A stretch of DNA of 8,338 bases, taken from the NCBI GenBank assembly GCA_031288765.1, contig JAITQV010000218.1, positions 1-8,338 of the forward strand, in the 5' to 3' direction. This DNA comes from Planctomycetaceae bacterium (GTDB taxonomy: Bacteria > Planctomycetota > Planctomycetia > Pirellulales > Thermoguttaceae). This document shows positions 5,047-8,338 of the stretch, piece by piece (the stretch's first letter is position 1; each line of letters starts with the position of its first letter). Made by a program: the position numbers and the translations under genes. Below the pieces are notes generated by a model. The model searched no databases. It was not told the DNA's origin and was given only the letters and a program-made list of their open reading frames with translations.

Positions 5047-6201
5047 TTATTTCAACAAAGCGTCAAAATCAATTCCGGTTAGATCAATAACACTCACAGT
5101 ATGCGGAGCATTATTGTCTTCAAGATCAATATTGGCAACATAAAGTTTTCCGCCGCGCAAACACACTTCGGAACAACGATCAAACGCTCCGGTTGTTTTG
5201 GCTTCGGAATTCGGATTCGTTGGGTTTTGGGCAATCAAAACCGTTTTGCCGTTTGCCGGATTTGTTACACAAACAGCGTTGCCGACGTAATCGGCAAAAA
5301 AGATATAACCCTTCGGACAAACTTTAAGTCCGTCAACACTTTCATTCGGTCCTTTACCGTCATTAATATCACGATGGGAAACAACAGTTTTACCGTCTTT
5401 TGCCAATTTGACTTCAATGATTTTTTTGTCGCCGAAATTGGCAACATAAAGCAGTCCTTCTTTTGAAAGTCCGATTCCATTCGCTCCGACTTTTTGTTGT
5501 CCGTTCCGGTCGGCATCGGTTGTTTGGAAACTGAAAATGAAATGCGGGTCTTTCTGATACGGCAAAACGTGCAAAACCGGAGGCGGTCCCGGAGCATGTG
5601 TACGATAACGTCCGCGCCGGACAACTTGAAGTTCTCCTTTAAATTCCGCAATATCAAAACAAAACACACCGCTGGTCATCGGCATTTCCACAATCGCCGG
5701 ATCAACCTGCGTTTCCGCAACATATATCTTGTCTCCGAAAATTTCCAGCCCGTTCGCCTGCGTGATTCCCGTCACCAAAATTTCCGCGCGAACCGGTTTT
5801 CCCTCTTCATGGACAACACGGAGCAAGCGTGATTTATGATTCGGATTGCCGCCAAGACATTGGCTGTCGGCAATATAAAGATTACCGTCCGGTCCAAACG
5901 AAATACCAAGCGGTGTAACACGACCTGTTTCGGGATGAGCGGGAAGTTCAAAATAATTTGACACATTATCTTCGGCATCAATTTTCAGAAGCCATGCGTT
6001 GCCTTTGTCGCCAATCACCGGAACGGCAAGAATAATGTCGCCGGTTTGGGGATTCACGGTCATGCCGTCGGGATGCAACGCGTTATCCGGTAAAATAATC
6101 GCCTTTACCGGTTTCGCCAACGGCTCTACCGCATGGACAAGAAATGGAAAAAGTAAAAGGGACACAAACAACGTGAAAATACGAAACAATTTGATGTTCA
6201 T
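5047..6201 (-). CDS. Secreted SMP-30/gluconolactonase-like beta-propeller protein
   Basis: The 384 residues begin with a clear signal peptide (1-24, LFRIFTLFVSLLLFPFLVHA, cut before VEPLAK), so the protein is exported. The rest consists of propeller blades of the SMP-30/NHL type: HPDGMTVNPQTGDIILAV (43-60), LGISFGPDGNLYIADSQ (98-114), NGLEIFGDKIYVAETQ (150-165), GANGIGLSKEGLLYVANF (239-256), SVDGLKVCPKGYIFFADY (288-305) and CSEVCLRGGKLYVANIDL (343-360). Family members hydrolyse sugar or other lactones with a divalent metal; N150 or N241 and D290 stand where ligands could be, but I cannot assign them. A non-catalytic binding propeller remains possible. ATG is supported by CAGGAG 7 nt upstream (6214-6209). 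The gene converges on cysC and diverges from xylB, hinting at sugar metabolism by position only. No specific gene name is warranted. Confidence 0.8.
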   Translation of the reverse strand: MNIKLFRIFTLFVSLLLFPFLVHAVEPLAKPVKAIILPDNALHPDGMTVNPQTGDIILAVPVIGDKGNAWLLKIDAEDNVSNYFELPAHPETGRVTPLGISFGPDGNLYIADSQCLGGNPNHKSRLLRVVHEEGKPVRAEILVTGITQANGLEIFGDKIYVAETQVDPAIVEMPMTSGVFCFDIAEFKGELQVVRRGRYRTHAPGPPPVLHVLPYQKDPHFIFSFQTTDADRNGQQKVGANGIGLSKEGLLYVANFGDKKIIEVKLAKDGKTVVSHRDINDGKGPNESVDGLKVCPKGYIFFADYVGNAVCVTNPANGKTVLIAQNPTNPNSEAKTTGAFDRCSEVCLRGGKLYVANIDLEDNNAPHTVSVIDLTGIDFDALLK

Positions 6202-6272
6202 AACAATACTCCTGTCGTGAAAATGGAAAGGAAAAAGTTAAAACGAGAAAAAACGAACTTGTTCCTCCTCAT
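6198..6272 (-). CDS. Possible 24-residue upstream ORF, ATGA-overlapping the SMP-30-like gene
   Basis: On the minus strand, ATG at 6272-6270 opens a frame of 24 codons. It starts MRRNKFVF, ends TTGVLL, and its TGA (6200-6198) overlaps the next gene's ATG as ATGA. Codons 2-3 are AGG AGG, which also make a perfect anti-16S match (6269-6264). The next gene's own ribosome site lies inside this frame, so the geometry suits translational coupling. No good ribosome site stands before the small ORF, and 24 codons can arise by chance. Confidence 0.25.
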   Translation of the reverse strand: MRRNKFVFSRFNFFLSIFTTGVLL

Positions 6273-6285
6273 AACATTGAAATTC

Positions 6286-6374
6286 CGGCAACTGCCGTCC
6301 GAATTACAACTCCAAAGATGTAATTCAAGAGGTATAAAATACCAGATTGGCAGGAATAAACAAGACGTTGCCAA
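6286..6374. promoter_or_regulatory. Cluster of four back-to-back inverted repeats
   Basis: Four perfect stems follow one another with gaps of only 3, 4 and 3 nt. A: CGGCA-AC-TGCCG (6286-6297). B: GAATTACA, 10-nt loop, TGTAATTC (6301-6326). C: GGTAT-AAA-ATACC (6331-6343). D: TTGGCA, 16-nt loop, TGCCAA (6347-6374). The cluster lies 85 bp before the SMP-30-like start, inside its leader if the promoter at 6412-6441 is used. It could be a structured leader RNA or stacked operators; I recognise no known riboswitch class. Confidence 0.6.
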
Positions 6375-6411
6375 AAAAAGTATCTATTCAACGGTTAATA
6401 AATAGACCAAT

Positions 6412-6441
6412 ATTATAAACCGGCTTACCGCAACACAACAA
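6412..6441 (-). promoter_or_regulatory. Candidate promoter for the SMP-30-like gene
   Basis: On the minus strand, TTGTTG (6441-6436) is followed after 18 bp by a perfect -10 TATAAT (6417-6412). The -35 matches only in TTG. The leader to ATG 6201 would be about 200 nt and include the four inverted repeats at 6286-6374. Confidence 0.4.
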
Positions 6442-6442
6442 A

Positions 6443-6484
6443 TTATGTTGAGCAGGTTATGTTGAATAGGTTATGTTGAACAGA
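6443..6484 (+). repeat. Three 14-bp direct repeats upstream of the xylB promoter
   Basis: TTATGTTGAGCAGG (6443-6456), TTATGTTGAATAGG (6457-6470) and TTATGTTGAACAGA (6471-6484) are contiguous, with two or three differences between copies. They end 18 bp before the -35 box of the xylB promoter. The core TTATGTTG recurs at 6545-6552, just past the predicted transcription start. The position is typical for activator sites, so these are candidate operators for a sugar regulator; the regulator is unknown. Confidence 0.65.
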
Positions 6485-6502
6485 GATATAATTTTTTGAT
6501 AC

Positions 6503-6532
6503 TTGACATATTCCGGTTCATTGCTCTATACT
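6503..6532 (+). promoter_or_regulatory. Near-consensus sigma70 promoter of xylB
   Basis: A perfect -35 TTGACA (6503-6508), an 18-bp spacer and -10 TATACT (6527-6532, five of six) give the best promoter match in the window. Transcription would start near 6539, leaving a leader of about 90 nt before the xylB ATG. The leader holds AACCG-GTG-CGGTT (6554-6566, flanked by TTG/CAA) and the palindrome at 6603-6623. Confidence 0.75.
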
Positions 6533-6602
6533 ATTCATTTCCTGTTATGTTGTAACCGGTGCGGTTTTGCAACAAATAAGTATAACAACACTATAACAAA
6601 TA

Positions 6603-6623
6603 AACCGTATAAGATTTACGGTT
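6603..6623 (+). promoter_or_regulatory. 21-bp inverted repeat abutting the xylB start
   Basis: AACCGTA, a 7-nt centre, then TACGGTT form a perfect 7-bp dyad ending 7 nt before the xylB ATG. As DNA it resembles a dimeric repressor operator. As RNA the hairpin would sit where the ribosome binds. No Shine-Dalgarno is visible in or after it. Confidence 0.45.
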
Positions 6624-6630
6624 CCGAACT

Positions 6631-8145
6631 ATGATTTTTCTTGGAATTGATATTGGGACGTCCGGCACAAAAACATTGGCAATCGACGCAAACGGCAAAA
6701 TTCTGGCAAGTGATATTCAGGAATATTGCTGTTTCGCCCCCAAACCGCTTTGGAGTGAACAGGAACCCGACGATTGGTGGAACGCAACCGTTAAAACCGT
6801 TCATAACGTCCTCAAAAAAGCACGCCTCAAACCAAAGGATGTTAAAGCCATTGGGTTGTCCGGTCAAATGCACGGCAGTGTTTTTCTTGACAAAAACGAC
6901 AAAGTGATTCGGCGGGCAATTCTTTGGAATGACCAACGCACGGTTAAAGAATGTCAAGAGATTGAAACGTCTGTGGGGGGGCGTGAAGAGTTGATTCGGT
7001 TGGTTGCCAATCCGGCGTTGACGGGTTTTACGGCTCCGAAAATTCTTTGGCTGCGGAACAACGAACCCAAACATTTCGAGAAACTCCGCAAAGTATTACT
7101 GCCGAAAGACGAAATCCGGCGGCGTTTAACGGGAGAATATGCGACGGAGGTAAGCGATGCCGGCGGAATGCTTTTGCTGGATATTTCTCGGCGTAACTGG
7201 TCAACACAATTACTTTCGGCATTGCAATTGGATATTGATCTTTTGGGGCGCGTGTACGAATCCGAAGACGTAACCGGTAAATTAACATCCCGTGCCGCCA
7301 AACAACTCGGTTTAACAACGGATTGTTTGGTTGTTGGGGGGGCGGGAGACTGTGCTGCGGGGGCTATCGGTAACGGAATCGTCAATGAGGGGATTTTGTC
7401 CACGTCTATCGGAACATCCGGTGTTATGTTTGTGTACAGTGATGAAATCAAAATTGATCCGCTTGGTCGGGTTCACACTTTTTGTCATGCGGTTCGCGGC
7501 AAATGGCATTTAATGGGAGTCAATTTATCATCCGGCGGTTCGCTCCAATGGTTTCGCAATGCTCTTTGTTCGGAGCTTATTGTTGAAGCCAAAAGGAAAA
7601 AAGCGGATGTGTATGATTTATTGACAGCCGAAGCGGAAAAAACGCCGCCGGGAAGTGAGGGGTTATATTTTTTGCCGTATTTAAGCGGCGAACGGACTCC
7701 TCATGCAGATCCTTTTGCACGCGGTTGTTTTGTCGGTTTAACGCTGGCTCATCGGCGTTCGCATCTTGTTCGGAGTATTATGGAGGGTGTTACATTTTCG
7801 ATGCGTGATTCGCTTGAAATTTTTCAGGGGTTGGGTATTCCGGTCGGACAGATTCGTGCGTCGGGCGGCGGTTCGAAGAGTCTGTTCTGGCGGCAAATCC
7901 AAGCCGATGTGTTTGGGCAACGTGTTGTTACCATCAACACGGAAGAAGGTCCGGCTTTTGGTGTTGCGTTGCTTGCGGCGGTTGGGGCGGGTGCGTTCAA
8001 AAATATTCAGGAAGCCTGCAATGCCGTAATCAAAGTTGTTAAGGAAACAAAACCCAAACCTGCCGCCAAAAAGGTGTATGATAGGGCAATGCCGGTTTAT
8101 CAAGGTTTGTACCGTTCACTCAAAGACGATTTCAAAAAGTTGTAA
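6631..8145 (+). CDS. xylB: Xylulokinase (FGGY family)
   Basis: XylB phosphorylates D-xylulose with ATP to xylulose 5-phosphate, feeding the pentose phosphate pathway; it is cytoplasmic. The 504 residues fit the family (E. coli 484). Visible motifs in order: FLGIDIGTSGTKTLAID (3-19, phosphate-binding ASKHA), LSGQMHG (76-82, characteristic of xylulokinases rather than glycerol kinases), ILWNDQR (97-103), LPKDEIRRRLTGEYATEVSD (157-176), GGAGDCAAGAIGNG (236-249) with the likely catalytic base D240 (E. coli D233), STSIGTSGVMF (257-267), FLPYLSGERTPHADPFARG (347-365) and ASGGGSKSLFWRQIQADVFG (410-429). The start places the GIDIGT motif at the usual N-terminal distance. There is no Shine-Dalgarno. 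Two G7 homopolymers lie in the coding sequence (6975-6981, 7336-7342), but the frame is intact. xylA and transporters are not in the window. Some FGGY paralogues use related sugars, so substrate is inferred. Confidence 0.94.
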   Translation: MIFLGIDIGTSGTKTLAIDANGKILASDIQEYCCFAPKPLWSEQEPDDWWNATVKTVHNVLKKARLKPKDVKAIGLSGQMHGSVFLDKNDKVIRRAILWNDQRTVKECQEIETSVGGREELIRLVANPALTGFTAPKILWLRNNEPKHFEKLRKVLLPKDEIRRRLTGEYATEVSDAGGMLLLDISRRNWSTQLLSALQLDIDLLGRVYESEDVTGKLTSRAAKQLGLTTDCLVVGGAGDCAAGAIGNGIVNEGILSTSIGTSGVMFVYSDEIKIDPLGRVHTFCHAVRGKWHLMGVNLSSGGSLQWFRNALCSELIVEAKRKKADVYDLLTAEAEKTPPGSEGLYFLPYLSGERTPHADPFARGCFVGLTLAHRRSHLVRSIMEGVTFSMRDSLEIFQGLGIPVGQIRASGGGSKSLFWRQIQADVFGQRVVTINTEEGPAFGVALLAAVGAGAFKNIQEACNAVIKVVKETKPKPAAKKVYDRAMPVYQGLYRSLKDDFKKL

Positions 8146-8161
8146 ATTTGGGGGCATTTTT

Positions 8162-8190
8162 CACAATATGCCGGTTTCATAATATGCCGG
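8162..8190. repeat. Pair of 13-bp direct repeats downstream of xylB
   Basis: CACAATATGCCGG (8162-8174) and CATAATATGCCGG (8178-8190) differ at one base and are offset by 16 bp. The second copy runs into the left arm of the stem-loop that follows. Function unknown. Confidence 0.6.
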
Positions 8191-8229
8191 CGGAATTTTC
8201 TATTGCAATGCAATGATTCCGCTTGCGGC
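8186..8229 (+). terminator. Nested stem-loop after xylB, possible terminator without T-run
   Basis: GCCG + GCGGAAT (8186-8196) pairs with ATTCCGC (8216-8222) and, after a 3-nt bulge, CGGC (8226-8229). The loop holds a second perfect hairpin ATTGC-AAT-GCAAT (8202-8214). It begins 40 bp after the xylB stop. No T-run follows, so intrinsic termination is uncertain; it may instead stabilise the 3' end. Confidence 0.4.
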
Positions 8230-8307
8230 ACTATTAACCATTCACTCTAAACTATTAACTAAAACATTGCTTACCTTGTGATTGTCCAATTTTTCGGTTG
8301 TTTTTGT

Positions 8308-8338
8308 TTTTGATTAGGAAATCAAAAGGTAGGCGATG
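8308..8338 (+). other. Possible leader and start codon of the next gene (edge)
   Basis: TTTTGATT, loop AGGA, AATCAAAA form an 8-bp perfect hairpin (8308-8327). It is followed directly by AAGG (8326-8329), 6 nt before an ATG occupying the last three bases of the window. A ribosome site at good distance makes a gene start plausible, but no coding sequence is visible to test it. Confidence 0.3.

Noticed and set aside
6217..6405. 62-residue plus-strand frame in the divergent intergenic region
   Set aside because: No ribosome site, low-complexity lysine-rich start, no family resemblance, and it overlaps the inverted-repeat cluster.
6631..8145. Glycerol kinase or other FGGY kinase instead of XylB
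   Set aside because: LSGQMHG, ILWNDQR and the LPKD-x-x-R-x-x-LTGEYATEVSDA segment are those of xylulokinases; substrate nonetheless remains inferred.

Overview
The window carries seven protein-coding genes, six complete and one cut by the left edge, plus unusually repeat-rich intergenic DNA. The organism is most likely a low-to-moderate-GC, Gram-negative, flagellated bacterium. FlgH and FlgA imply an outer-membrane L-ring and a periplasmic P-ring. A member of the Planctomycetota (gut or anaerobic lineages) fits the flgG-flgA-flgH order, the long FlgA and the enlarged CysC, but this is inference from remembered family features and no marker gene here settles it.

Layout. Positions 1-2638 (minus strand) hold the flagellar cluster flgG > flgA > flgH (truncated), encoding the distal rod, the P-ring chaperone and the L-ring protein. 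Positions 2639-3382 hold no convincing gene but contain an array of about 14 tandem 21-bp repeats (3019-3312). On the plus strand follow tsaB (tRNA t6A synthesis partner) and, after 171 bp, cysC (APS kinase). A 20-bp perfect stem-loop at 4929-4987 lies between cysC and the convergent minus-strand gene for a secreted SMP-30/gluconolactonase-like beta-propeller (5047-6201). A 429-bp divergent intergenic region then leads to xylB (xylulokinase, 6631-8145). The last 193 bp hold nested stem-loops and perhaps the start of another gene at the extreme right edge.

Functional links. The flagellar genes form one unit. tsaB and cysC are housekeeping/sulfur genes without their usual partners nearby. The secreted propeller and xylB are divergent and may share sugar-related control, but this is inferred from position only. 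The 6202-6630 region is the densest in regulatory structure: four back-to-back inverted repeats, three 14-bp direct repeats just upstream of a near-consensus sigma70 promoter, and a 21-bp palindrome abutting the xylB start codon.

Most unusual signals: the 21-bp minisatellite upstream of tsaB; a (TAA)7 microsatellite made of seven consecutive stop codons at the end of flgA; a 12-bp tandem repeat that encodes the hydrophobic core of the FlgA signal peptide; and the four-hairpin cluster at 6286-6374. I see no defence system, transposase, CRISPR array, tRNA or rRNA.
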